DNA of 32,236 nt from Aureispira sp. (GTDB lineage Bacteria; Bacteroidota; Bacteroidia; Chitinophagales; Saprospiraceae). Below are positions 9,071 to 16,416 of this stretch, piece by piece. The stretch spans positions 1 to 32,236 of the forward strand of contig JAAEPD010000278.1 of assembly GCA_024222455.1 (NCBI GenBank), written 5' to 3'. Below the pieces are notes generated by a model, which made no database searches, was not told where the DNA came from, and worked only from the letters and a program-made list of their open reading frames with translations. The position numbers and the translations under genes were made by a program. Numbering within the stretch: the first letter of the stretch is position 1; the number at the start of each line of letters is the position of its first letter.

Positions 9071-9811
9071 TTAAGATGGTTTATTTTTTTTTCGAAAAAA
9101 AGATCTAAAGACTAACTTTAAGAAACTTCTACTTTCCGTAAATAAAATTTTGAAGTTAACTTTAGAAAATACAACTCCTGGTTTTAGAGCAACAGGAAGG
9201 GATTCTATTCCAAATGATGGTGTATGAGATGATGAAAATACAAATTCTAAATCAAATAGATATCGATCAATTTTTGTTTCTAAAAAGACCTTTCTTCCTT
9301 TTTGGTTAAAACCTTTGATTCCACATTGAGTATCTGTTATTTTTATGCGAAGCAAAAGTTTGATAAAGAAACGTAAGATTTTTGAAATCCATTTTCGGAT
9401 AGTAGGTACATGCTTGTAATATTCCGCATCCTTGATACCAACCACTACATCCAATGATTCGTTGTACAGTTTTTCAAAAATGGCAACAAAACTATCTGTA
9501 GTATAAGGAAAATCTATATCGGTATAAATACACAGGTCATAAGATACCTGTTCTATACCTTGTCTTAACGCATGCCCCTTTCCTCTATTTTTTTCGTAGT
9601 TTATGTATAGGAAATCGTCAATTCCATTCTCCAGTTTTTTGACACTTTCTACATCAATATTCTTGCTAGAGCCATCATTAACTACAATAAGTTGTATTAC
9701 TAAATAAGGTAATCGTTGCTGAATTTCTTGCATGGAGCTAAGAATCGTATCAGCCCAGTCTGGTAAAGGGTTGTAACATGGTAAGACAATGCTTAAATTT
9801 ACTTTATCCAT
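9071..9811 (-). CDS. GT2 family glycosyltransferase, polyprenyl-phosphate type
   Basis: A 246-residue cytoplasmic GT-A fold glycosyltransferase of the dolichol/undecaprenyl-phosphate sugar transferase type. Seen: LSIVLPCYNP near the N-terminus, VVNDGSS (nucleotide binding), NRGKGHALRQG, the metal-binding D-I-D in YTDIDFPY, and DTQCGIKGF, a hallmark of the DPM1/GtrB branch. An amphipathic, strongly basic helix lies around LRFFIKLLLRIK; there are no clear C-terminal membrane segments, unlike GtrB. It probably moves a sugar from a nucleotide sugar to a polyprenyl phosphate for the downstream GT-C-like proteins. The start chosen is ATG at 9811, just before the first beta strand. An in-frame TTG at 9826 would add five residues but has no support. 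A TATCTTTG box (9918-9925) upstream is a possible -7 element without a clear -33. Confidence 0.83.
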   Translation of the reverse strand: MDKVNLSIVLPCYNPLPDWADTILSSMQEIQQRLPYLVIQLIVVNDGSSKNIDVESVKKLENGIDDFLYINYEKNRGKGHALRQGIEQVSYDLCIYTDIDFPYTTDSFVAIFEKLYNESLDVVVGIKDAEYYKHVPTIRKWISKILRFFIKLLLRIKITDTQCGIKGFNQKGRKVFLETKIDRYLFDLEFVFSSSHTPSFGIESLPVALKPGVVFSKVNFKILFTESRSFLKLVFRSFFRKKNKPS

Positions 9812-9965
9812 AGTATATACATTCAATAGACCGTCGTCCTGCAGGTTGTTAATTGTTTGGGTATAGGGGCAATGCTAAAAACTATATTGTACACCCTCCA
9901 TACCATAATTAAAGCACCAAAGATAACGATTTTTATGAATATACCTATAGACGTATATAATCTTT

Positions 9966-10000
9966 AAGACCGAGCATAAGTTTAGCTTATACTCGGTCTT
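9966..10000 (-). terminator. Hairpin terminator of the 174-residue protein gene
   Basis: The arms 9966-9980 and 9986-10000 pair over 15 positions with one mismatch around a 5-nt loop. The hairpin lies 22 nt after the stop codon of the minus-strand gene at 10022. The T tract after it is weak, so it may be a factor-aided or purely 3'-end-protecting structure. Confidence 0.6.
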
Positions 10001-10021
10001 AATAGAAAAATTTAGGAGATC

Positions 10022-10546
10022 TTAGGTCCTATCAAAAACTAAAGTCCCTCCATGAACTTCCCAACCTTTGTTAAGATTAAATTTTCTGCTTTTAGTGATC
10101 AGAATAACTCCTGTGACCAACATTGCTGCACCTCCTGCTACAAGAGCTACAGATCCTCCTGTTTTTAGGGTAGAGAAGAAGGCGCTTCCAAATATAAGTG
10201 TACCTAGGCCTAGACCAGCTGAAACACCTCCTACCAATTGAGCTTCACTTTTGATACGACCAGAAATAAAACTACAATCTTTGTACTCTATTTTTTGACC
10301 ATTAACCACCATTGATTTAGGGTTTATCTCTTGCAATACCCCTTTTATAGTGCGTTTGGTCTTACGCAGTTGATAACGTACACGGCCTCCTTCTCGTATA
10401 AGCTTAGTAAGTTGCTTATCGGCATGTTGAAATACAAGAACCGAAATAGTATCCTTGTCATCAATCAAGTCAGGATCTTGAGCATAAAGGTTTTGAGAAA
10501 TAAAGAGCATTGTAAGGAATAGGAATAATATCTTTGGTAGATGCAT
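10022..10546 (-). CDS. Exported protein with small beta domain and two membrane segments
   Basis: A 174-residue protein of unknown role. It has a signal peptide (about 1-22, cleavage after YAQ). Next comes a segment (about 40-95) with alternating Lys/Arg-rich strands, containing GGRVRYQLRKTKRTIKGVL and SMVVNGQKIEY; this looks like the small SH3/Sm-like barrel often seen in Bacteroidota exported proteins. Then come two Gly/Ala-rich hydrophobic segments (about 102-125 and 130-150) and a short polar tail. It stands alone on the minus strand, divergent from the gene at 10755, with its own hairpin terminator. The barrel assignment is by pattern only. Confidence 0.65.
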   Translation of the reverse strand: MHLPKILFLFLTMLFISQNLYAQDPDLIDDKDTISVLVFQHADKQLTKLIREGGRVRYQLRKTKRTIKGVLQEINPKSMVVNGQKIEYKDCSFISGRIKSEAQLVGGVSAGLGLGTLIFGSAFFSTLKTGGSVALVAGGAAMLVTGVILITKSRKFNLNKGWEVHGGTLVFDRT

Positions 10547-10679
10547 ATTCTATTGTTTTTGTTTTATAGCCACAAATGAACTAAGGCGTTATTGTATATG
10601 ATTATCCAGCAACAATGATAAGAAAAATCCGTTTTTTTTATTATATTCGTTATAATATATAATTATAAAACTCTGTTTC

Positions 10680-10713
10680 TTGAAAACTATTTTATAGTTC
10701 CATTTTATTTTTG
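10680..10713 (+). promoter_or_regulatory. Bacteroidota-type promoter for the 299-residue secreted protein
   Basis: A TTG (10680-10682), 23 nt, then TATTTTTG (10706-10713) fits the -33/-7 pattern TTG...TAnnTTTG of Bacteroidota promoters. It would give a leader of about 35 nt before the ATG at 10755. Confidence 0.5.
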
Positions 10714-10754
10714 ATTTTTGGCAAAAAAATCTTCATTCCCCAAATATACTGGTC

Positions 10755-11654
10755 ATGTATTTAAAAAAATTATCTAGTTGGGTATTGGTCCTACTCCTAA
10801 GTTCTAGTTTTTTGCAATCTATTGATGCTCAAGATCCAAAGTTTGATGGCTATTGGGGGCATGGAGACGCTGAAATTACTAGTTTTGAACTAGAACAAGC
10901 TAGATATGGTGAGATAAGAAAAGGACAAGCTGTACAGATTTTTGTTACAGAAGATTTTTCAAGATCGAAGCAAGTTAAGTTAGATCAACCCGAAACAAAG
11001 AAACTAGATGCGGTCAAAATTCTGAAAATGAATTTGAACAAAAAGTTTAACACCGGTTTATATGACTATTCTATGATGCAATCGGTGTTTACACCTGTAG
11101 ATGAGGATAAGTATCCTTATACTATGAAAACAACGACTAGTATACAAGATTGGTGTGGGCAAACATTTACACAAGTGAATTTGCAAGCTTATCGTTATAA
11201 GGTTTCTATACGATCTTATTTTGAGTCAGAAGGTGATGTAGAAGAAGTATTGGAGCAGGCTATCTTGGAAGATGAAATTTGGAATAGAATACGCCTCAAT
11301 CCAGAAGAATTGCCAACTGGAGAGTTTGCTATGATTCCAAGTGCTGCTATGGCAAGGCTGATACACAAGACTCCTGTAGTGACAGATGTAGAGGCAAGCA
11401 ATGAGAAACACAAAAGCAACTCCTCTTTAATGACTTATACAGTCAAGTTTTTGGAGCCAGAACGTGTATTAGCTATTGATTATCATAAAACATTTCCACA
11501 CCATATCGTTGGTTGGAAAGAAACTTATGAAGATAATGGCAAAAAATTAACAACTAAAGCAACGAAGAAAGCTACTTTAATGATCGACTATTGGAATAAA
11601 AACAGTAGTAGTGACAGTAAGTTAAGGAAGGTTTTGAAGTTGGATGAAGAATAG
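10755..11654 (+). CDS. Secreted protein of the family often labelled 'septum formation inhibitor Maf'
   Basis: A 299-residue exported protein with a signal peptide (about 1-25, cleavage near DAQ). Diagnostic-looking stretches include YWGHGDAEITSFELEQARYGE, VFVTEDF-like VTEDFSRSKQV, NKKFNTGLYDYSMM, QDWCGQTF and LNPEELPTGEF. This pattern matches a conserved Bacteroidota family that is often labelled Maf in databases. It has no resemblance to the real cytoplasmic Maf nucleotide pyrophosphatase and carries a signal peptide, so that label should not be trusted. Function unknown. It is a single gene with its own predicted promoter; the next gene (11822) is separated by 167 nt containing repeat element A. 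Confidence 0.72.
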   Translation: MYLKKLSSWVLVLLLSSSFLQSIDAQDPKFDGYWGHGDAEITSFELEQARYGEIRKGQAVQIFVTEDFSRSKQVKLDQPETKKLDAVKILKMNLNKKFNTGLYDYSMMQSVFTPVDEDKYPYTMKTTTSIQDWCGQTFTQVNLQAYRYKVSIRSYFESEGDVEEVLEQAILEDEIWNRIRLNPEELPTGEFAMIPSAAMARLIHKTPVVTDVEASNEKHKSNSSLMTYTVKFLEPERVLAIDYHKTFPHHIVGWKETYEDNGKKLTTKATKKATLMIDYWNKNSSSDSKLRKVLKLDEE

Positions 11655-11707
11655 ATAAGTATCCATTTGTTGAGAATTGATACTGATGTAGTAGTATTAT
11701 AATCTAT

Positions 11708-11788
11708 AGTCTGTGAGGCTTTTCTAACCAATTGGTTAGAAAAATTGACTACTATTTTTAGCTTGATAAAGTTAAAAATGCACAGACT
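11708..11788 (+). repeat. Three-stem repeat element, copy A, before the GHMP kinase gene
   Basis: 81 nt able to fold as a three-way junction. The outer stem is AGTCTGTG (11708-11715) with CACAGACT (11781-11788). Stem 2 is a perfect 10-bp hairpin (11720-11729 with 11734-11743). Stem 3 is 9 bp (11754-11762 with 11771-11779, loop TTGATAAA). The same layout occurs at 24680-24759 with paired changes. It ends 33 nt before the ATG at 11822. It could be an RNA leader or a small mobile palindromic repeat. Confidence 0.7.
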
Positions 11789-11821
11789 GTTAATAATAAA
11801 TAACAAAAAAAATAAATCGAC

Positions 11822-12775
11822 ATGAATTTTTCAATGCGTACCAACGGAAAATTGCTCCTAACAGGAGAATATTTCGTAACGGAAGGCGCTGTAGCTTTAG
11901 CGCTGCCTACCAATTTGGGGCAGGAGCTATCCGTTACAAGCAATCCGGAAGGCGAAGCAGCTACCTTACATTGGGATAGTTGTGATAGCGAGGGTAATGT
12001 TTGGTTTTCAGCCAAATTTGAATTGCCCAAAATGGATATCCTCGAAGTAGAAGAGGATAAAGAAATGAAGGACTTGGCAACCAACCTTCAAGATTTGCTT
12101 AAGGCAGCTAGAGCACTTAATTCTAAGTTTTTGAAGTCGGATGAGGCGCTTTATGCTAAAACAACTTTGGAGTTTCCTAGAGATTGGGGATTGGGCTCAA
12201 GTTCTACCTTAGTGACTATGGTTGCTCAGTGGGCAGATGTTGATCCTTTTGAGTTGTTAGAAAAAACATTTGGAGGTTCTGGCTATGACCTAGTAGCAGC
12301 TACAGCTGATGGTCCTCTACTATTTCAAAAGTTTAATGGCAAAAACCGTTGGGATAAGTCAGGATTCAATCCTTCTTTTAAGGAGCAATTGTATTTTGTG
12401 CATTTAGGCAAAAAACAGAGTTCTAAAGAGGCCTTGGTTTACTATATGGTTACGCCACCTGATGAGCGTGAAAAACCAATGGGACGTATCACACAGATCA
12501 CTTATGATATTGCTAAGTATACAGATTCTTTAGAGCAATTTGAAGAGTTGATTGCAGAGCATGAAGAATTGGTACAAAGTATAATCAAGCACCCTAGAGC
12601 TAAAGAGGAATACTTTGGTGATTATTGGGGAGAGGTGAAATCGCTTGGTGCCTGGGGCGGTGATTTTGTTTTAGCAACTAGTGATAGAAGTGAAGATGAA
12701 ACCAAAGCTTATTTTCAGGGCAAAGGCTTTGAAACAGTCTTAACCTACAGCGAAATGATAAAGGAATACGAATAA
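11822..12775 (+). CDS. GHMP kinase, mevalonate-pathway type (GYDIA-like family)
   Basis: A 317-residue cytoplasmic GHMP-fold kinase. Seen: an N-terminal strand with GKLLLTGEYFV, typical of mevalonate/phosphomevalonate kinases; the phosphate-binding loop WGLGSSSTL (122-130); and GSGYD (152-156), followed by LVAATADGPLL. This closely matches the Bacteroidota 'GYDIA' GHMP kinases, which are thought to phosphorylate mevalonate or phosphomevalonate. Diphosphomevalonate decarboxylase is encoded 8 kb further on (20946-21980), which supports that role. The exact substrate cannot be told from sequence alone. Its upstream region carries repeat element A, and a strong terminator follows, so it is probably a single-gene transcript. 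A second in-frame Met at codon 5 could also serve as start. Confidence 0.85.
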   Translation: MNFSMRTNGKLLLTGEYFVTEGAVALALPTNLGQELSVTSNPEGEAATLHWDSCDSEGNVWFSAKFELPKMDILEVEEDKEMKDLATNLQDLLKAARALNSKFLKSDEALYAKTTLEFPRDWGLGSSSTLVTMVAQWADVDPFELLEKTFGGSGYDLVAATADGPLLFQKFNGKNRWDKSGFNPSFKEQLYFVHLGKKQSSKEALVYYMVTPPDEREKPMGRITQITYDIAKYTDSLEQFEELIAEHEELVQSIIKHPRAKEEYFGDYWGEVKSLGAWGGDFVLATSDRSEDETKAYFQGKGFETVLTYSEMIKEYE

Positions 12776-12797
12776 ACATTTTTATGAATATATATAG

Positions 12798-12845
12798 CAA
12801 AACAGACTTAGCACATATTGGCGTTTAAGTCTGTTTTGTTGTTTT
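12798..12845 (+). terminator. Intrinsic terminator of the GHMP kinase gene
   Basis: A perfect 13-bp stem (12798-12810 with 12826-12838, 15-nt loop) lies 23 nt after the stop codon and is followed by TTGTTTT. It ends 16 nt before the next start codon, so the hydrolase-like gene may depend partly on read-through. Confidence 0.85.
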
Positions 12846-12860
12846 AAAAACCCAAAGTCA

Positions 12861-13685
12861 ATGAAAAAGTATATTATCACGAGTGTATTATTAGTTTTAG
12901 CATATGCAGCTTTTGCGCTCAATCCATCTCGAACCTATAAGCAACGCCCCGAAAAGTATAATATGGAGTATAAAGAGGTGAAAATAAAAACAAACGATGG
13001 CAAAGCTGAACTTAATATTTGGGACTTTCCTTGCAAATCAAAAAAGACAACAGCCTTAGTGCTTATTGCACATAGTGGAGAAGGCAACATGGCAGACTAT
13101 CTGCGTAGGGTAGATATGCTTAGAGCTGAATATAATGTAGTTCTTTTTGATTATAGAGGCTTTGGAGAAAGCAGCGAGTTTGAGATAGATAAGAATATGT
13201 ACATCTACCCACATTTTACAGATGATTTGGAGTCTATGATTGATTATTGCAGAAAGCAACATGTACAGACATTTAACCTATATGGATGGGGAATTGGAGC
13301 AGGAATGGCATTAGGTGTAGGCTATAACCGAACAGAAATCAATAGAATAATAGCAGATACTCCCTTTTTGAGTATGGAGGACTTAGAGAATCGTTTTGAG
13401 AGTTGGGATGAGCCTATGGAAGTACCTTTTGCAGGTTACGAAAAAAGATTTGAACCTATCAATGCATTTGACAATCCTCCAGCTAAAAATTTGACAGCTG
13501 TCAAATTTATTATTGGAAGCAATGATATACTCTACAAGGCAGCAGATCTTAAAACATTGCAAGCTAAGCAGAAAAAACTGGTGGGTAAAAATATTTATGT
13601 AGTAGAAAATCCTGACCGAAAAGATAATTTTAAGATAAATAAAGCAGCTTACACTAAGGAGGTATTGTCTTTCTTGAAAGGCTAG
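12861..13685 (+). CDS. Exported alpha/beta-hydrolase fold protein lacking catalytic Ser and His
   Basis: A 274-residue protein with a signal peptide (about 1-19) and a clear alpha/beta-hydrolase core. The oxyanion region is LVLIAHSGEGN (66-76), then VVLFDYRGFGESS (93-105), the elbow YGWGIGAG (141-148) and GSND (219-222). In active relatives the elbow reads GxSxG; here it is G142-W-G144-I-G146, so the nucleophile position is Gly (codon GGA). Asp222 stands where the acid is expected. The last 70 residues contain no histidine at all; the usual His position falls in NPDRKDNF. It is therefore probably a non-catalytic member (binding or scaffold), or uses other residues. The next gene starts 6 nt later, suggesting a two-gene unit. 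Confidence 0.78.
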   Translation: MKKYIITSVLLVLAYAAFALNPSRTYKQRPEKYNMEYKEVKIKTNDGKAELNIWDFPCKSKKTTALVLIAHSGEGNMADYLRRVDMLRAEYNVVLFDYRGFGESSEFEIDKNMYIYPHFTDDLESMIDYCRKQHVQTFNLYGWGIGAGMALGVGYNRTEINRIIADTPFLSMEDLENRFESWDEPMEVPFAGYEKRFEPINAFDNPPAKNLTAVKFIIGSNDILYKAADLKTLQAKQKKLVGKNIYVVENPDRKDNFKINKAAYTKEVLSFLKG

Positions 13686-13691
13686 TTTTGT

Positions 13692-14237
13692 ATGGAGGTA
13701 AATGTAAGATTAGATCAAAGTCCTAACGCTTTAGCTTTGTCGAAGCGTTGTACTCGCAATGGATCAGATGATTCTGATCCTTTCTATATGTCAGAGCTGA
13801 ATATCCTTGATGTGGAGAGCTTAGGGCCTATCACAAAGCAGAATATCTATTATTTCTTGTACTCCTTTGTGTTGAATATTCCGATAGAACGGTACCAAAA
13901 ACATATGGTACCTGATGTGCGAAATGAAAGGAATGAAGGCACAGACGCTTATTACTTCAATTTTGAACAAAAAAAGGTAGAGGAAAGGCTTTATGGTTAT
14001 TTGTGTGAGTATAAAGAATGGGTGCGTTCTCCTCTAAAAAAAGAAGAATACAAACCCTTTATGGATGAACTCTATGCTTATTTAGGGAAGGTTAAATTTT
14101 TTGTAATAAGTTGTGGCGATCTGTTCAAAACACCAAACTACTATTGTAGCAATATCAATATATTTGTAATAACACAAAACGAGCAACCTCAAACTAAAAA
14201 TAAGGTTGCTCTGTTTTCTTTTTTTGCTTCTGATTAG
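13692..14237 (+). CDS. Hypothetical protein, 181 residues
   Basis: No family recognised. It is a soluble, Tyr-, Glu- and Lys-rich protein without signal peptide or membrane segment. The middle part is helical (YYFLYSFVLNIPIERYQKH; VEERLYGYLCEYKEWV). It begins 6 nt after the hydrolase-like gene and is probably cotranscribed with it. Oddity: a good intrinsic terminator (14181-14225) lies inside the last 19 codons, so the end of the reading frame runs through a hairpin and T tract. The original stop may have been upstream and lost, or a frameshift may have extended the frame. The C-terminal part after about residue 150 should be treated with caution. Confidence 0.6.
   Translation: MEVNVRLDQSPNALALSKRCTRNGSDDSDPFYMSELNILDVESLGPITKQNIYYFLYSFVLNIPIERYQKHMVPDVRNERNEGTDAYYFNFEQKKVEERLYGYLCEYKEWVRSPLKKEEYKPFMDELYAYLGKVKFFVISCGDLFKTPNYYCSNINIFVITQNEQPQTKNKVALFSFFASD
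14181..14225 (+). terminator. Intrinsic terminator overlapping the end of the 181-residue ORF
   Basis: A 9-bp perfect stem (14181-14189 with 14203-14211) can be extended by AAAAC/GTTTT around one bulge, and is followed by TTTTCTTTTTTT. It would end the + strand transcript before the convergent gene at 14247-15272. It overlaps the coding frame, which is unusual. Confidence 0.75.
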
Positions 14238-14246
14238 TTCTTGCCC

Positions 14247-15272
14247 TTAAGGTCTATAGATTAAGTTTTGGTATTTCCAGTATTCATCAGAATCTATGTA
14301 CTCCTGTTTTACCACTTCTCCAGTTGCTGAAAGATATTTTTTGAGGACTAACTTCTTCTTTTTATCGTTCGTTTCTATATTGCCATCTTGATCATCAATA
14401 TCTGCTAATTTTTGTTTTAGCAAATCAATATTTTTGAGTTCAAATTCAAGGCTAGCTACTTCTAGTTTCTTTTCGCTATAAGGAATATTTTTAAGTTGCC
14501 CTTTACTATCTAAATAGTTGATCTTCCTTAAAAAACCATCTTCAAAATCATTGTGTAAGTAGGCTACTTCATAAGGATACAAGCGGCCAATTATTTGTTC
14601 TGAAAAGGAATATAAAAAGCGCAATATATCACCATTCTCATCTGTTAAAGTAACTTCTGATAATGATAATTGGCAATCGATATCAACTATCTTTTCCTTG
14701 AAATTGGTCGCTTTTTGGACAGCATATACAGCTGGCTCCATTATATTAGAAGACTTTTGGTACAAGGTAGCATCACTCAAAATATCTTGCACTATACTTT
14801 TGTCTTGCATAGCTTTTTTGTCAGAACTAATAACTAGGCTACCTTCTTTGAAATAGTATCGGTGTTTAGTGGTATCTGTTTCCTCTTTTTTGTAGGCATC
14901 TGAATGCATTGAAGCATTATACGTTAAGCGTGTTTTTTGCACCAAAAAAACTTGATCACTATCAAAGTAATATTCAGACAATAAAATACTATTAGGTCCA
15001 CTAAATTTTAAGGCTATTTTTTTGAGAGAATGCCTCTTGTAATGTTTGCTAAGGTGAATCATCCCCAAATTGTAGACAGACTCACCTTCTTTAGAATAGG
15101 CTTTGGGGTCACTTTCCTTATAGAAATCTGCGTCGGAGAATATGACATCTGTATACCCGTTACGTTCTAGGTCTATTTTTTTTGCTCGAGCATCATGCTG
15201 TTGAATGTCTTGAGCCTGTATATTCAGAAGGAAAAAACTACTCAGAAGTAGTGTCGTTATAAATATTTTCAT
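14247..15272 (-). CDS. Exported protein of unknown function, 341 residues
   Basis: A signal peptide (about 1-20, cleavage after IQAQ) is followed by a mainly beta-patterned polar region (LSEYYFDSDQVFLVQKTRLTY; YYFKEGSLVIS). The final ~70 residues include a Lys/Asp-rich helix with KKKKLVLKKYL. No known domain recognised. It is the last gene of a run of minus-strand exported proteins (14247-17541), 21 nt after the lipoprotein gene 15294-16415, so cotranscription is likely. The repeated 'change of text in, direction out' style segments (residue-rich YF.DS / YLDSKGQLKNI) are seen in many Bacteroidota outer-membrane-associated proteins, but I make no functional claim. Confidence 0.65.
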   Translation of the reverse strand: MKIFITTLLLSSFFLLNIQAQDIQQHDARAKKIDLERNGYTDVIFSDADFYKESDPKAYSKEGESVYNLGMIHLSKHYKRHSLKKIALKFSGPNSILLSEYYFDSDQVFLVQKTRLTYNASMHSDAYKKEETDTTKHRYYFKEGSLVISSDKKAMQDKSIVQDILSDATLYQKSSNIMEPAVYAVQKATNFKEKIVDIDCQLSLSEVTLTDENGDILRFLYSFSEQIIGRLYPYEVAYLHNDFEDGFLRKINYLDSKGQLKNIPYSEKKLEVASLEFELKNIDLLKQKLADIDDQDGNIETNDKKKKLVLKKYLSATGEVVKQEYIDSDEYWKYQNLIYRP

Positions 15273-15293
15273 AATAGTATTTCTAATTTTAAT

Positions 15294-16415
15294 TTAAAAT
15301 ATGCGAATAGATTCTATTGTTGCAGTAGGTTCAAAGTCAATGATTTTAAGAATAGTCATATCACTAGGGTTTTTAGGCAATTTACCTTTGAAATCCTTTG
15401 GGCTGAGCAAAAACTGGATACTACTCACAGCATCTATAGATTTAGCTTCTAAAACAAAACGATCGCTTACATAAGTATGCCATATTGTATATTGGGGATA
15501 AGTTTTTATGAACTCTTCTAAGGTAGAACCTATGCCAATATTTTCTTTAGTTTTGAGCAATGGAGATGTAATAAATAATTCAGCATTGGTTTCTTGTGCA
15601 GCCTGATCTAAAAAATGCATAGACTCTATGCTAGCCTGTCCCTCTAGAATTTTATAAACAAGACGTCGCCATGTGTTAATTTGTAAAGGATGTTCTGGCA
15701 AGTCTTGGTGCAAATAGCACAAGTTTTCTAGCTGTAGCGCTTCGTTTAGCAAATCTATGTGATGATTTACGCCACCTCTTATAGTACCTTCTGTCCACTT
15801 ATGAGTAGTTTCTACAATAGAACGATCTGCTATTCGATGAGCCTTGTTCAACCTCAATATATCAATATCATGACCAATACTGTCTTTTGAGGTATAAAGC
15901 AGGTAGAGCCTAAGATCATTACTATTGGTGTTATCCAACGCTTGTATATCACTTTGACTAAGCCCTTTAGGAAATGTAAACTCGTCTAATTCAAATGTTT
16001 TCAGAACAGCATCATTATTCTCAACATTAATAGATTTGCCCAACTCATTGGAGTGTGTTGTATATATTGTTTGCAAGCTAGGATAGTAACGATAGCTAGA
16101 ATGAGCTTTAGTAGCAACAGCATCACCTGTAACTGATCTATAATGCATTGGGAATTCAAAAAAAGGAAGGATAGCCGTTATAGGCGCAGCCTTAGTCACT
16201 TTTTTAGTTGAATTGTGAAGTTCCAATAATATAGGAGTCAAAATTTGAGCTTCTTCTTCTGAGAACTTCTTCTGAGATTTGAGCTTCTTAGCTTCTTGGT
16301 TATTGTAAAGGAATAGATCATCTATATGATAAGACTCCTTATTAATAGGGCTAGAACATGCAGCTAACCATAATCCTAATCCTATAAGTAGTATTGTATT
16401 TAGAATGTTTTTCAT
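15294..16415 (-). CDS. Lipoprotein of unknown function
   Basis: A 373-residue protein beginning MKNILNTILLIGLGLWLAAC, a standard lipoprotein signal with lipobox L-A-A-C (Cys at residue 20). Start choice: two more in-frame ATGs lie upstream (16424, 16436) but fall inside the previous gene. The ATG at 16415 comes 1 nt after that gene's stop codon and begins exactly at a normal signal peptide, so it is preferred. The mature part is mixed alpha/beta with no recognised domain; one stretch reads QINTWRRLVYKILEGQASIESMHFLDQAAQE. Its translation is likely coupled to the upstream lipoprotein gene. Confidence 0.68.
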   Translation of the reverse strand: MKNILNTILLIGLGLWLAACSSPINKESYHIDDLFLYNNQEAKKLKSQKKFSEEEAQILTPILLELHNSTKKVTKAAPITAILPFFEFPMHYRSVTGDAVATKAHSSYRYYPSLQTIYTTHSNELGKSINVENNDAVLKTFELDEFTFPKGLSQSDIQALDNTNSNDLRLYLLYTSKDSIGHDIDILRLNKAHRIADRSIVETTHKWTEGTIRGGVNHHIDLLNEALQLENLCYLHQDLPEHPLQINTWRRLVYKILEGQASIESMHFLDQAAQETNAELFITSPLLKTKENIGIGSTLEEFIKTYPQYTIWHTYVSDRFVLEAKSIDAVSSIQFLLSPKDFKGKLPKNPSDMTILKIIDFEPTATIESIRIF

Positions 16416-16416
16416 C

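Noticed and set aside
9812-9826. TTG start giving five more residues on the GT2 protein (similar TTG extensions at 17559 and 19613)
   Set aside because: In each case an ATG a few codons later starts exactly at the expected first strand or signal peptide, and at 17559 the extension overlaps the promoter.
10620-10680. AT-rich palindromic stretch as a replication or mobile element site
   Set aside because: It is short, nearly all A and T, and dyads are expected by chance there; no DnaA boxes, iterons or transposase nearby.
10755-11654. True Maf nucleotide pyrophosphatase
   Set aside because: The protein has a signal peptide and none of the Maf motifs; only the database habit for this Bacteroidota family suggests the name.
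11758-12084. 108-codon minus-strand frame opposite the start of the GHMP kinase gene
   Set aside because: It is antisense to a clear GHMP kinase and overlaps repeat element A; the Ser/Leu-rich product has no domain.
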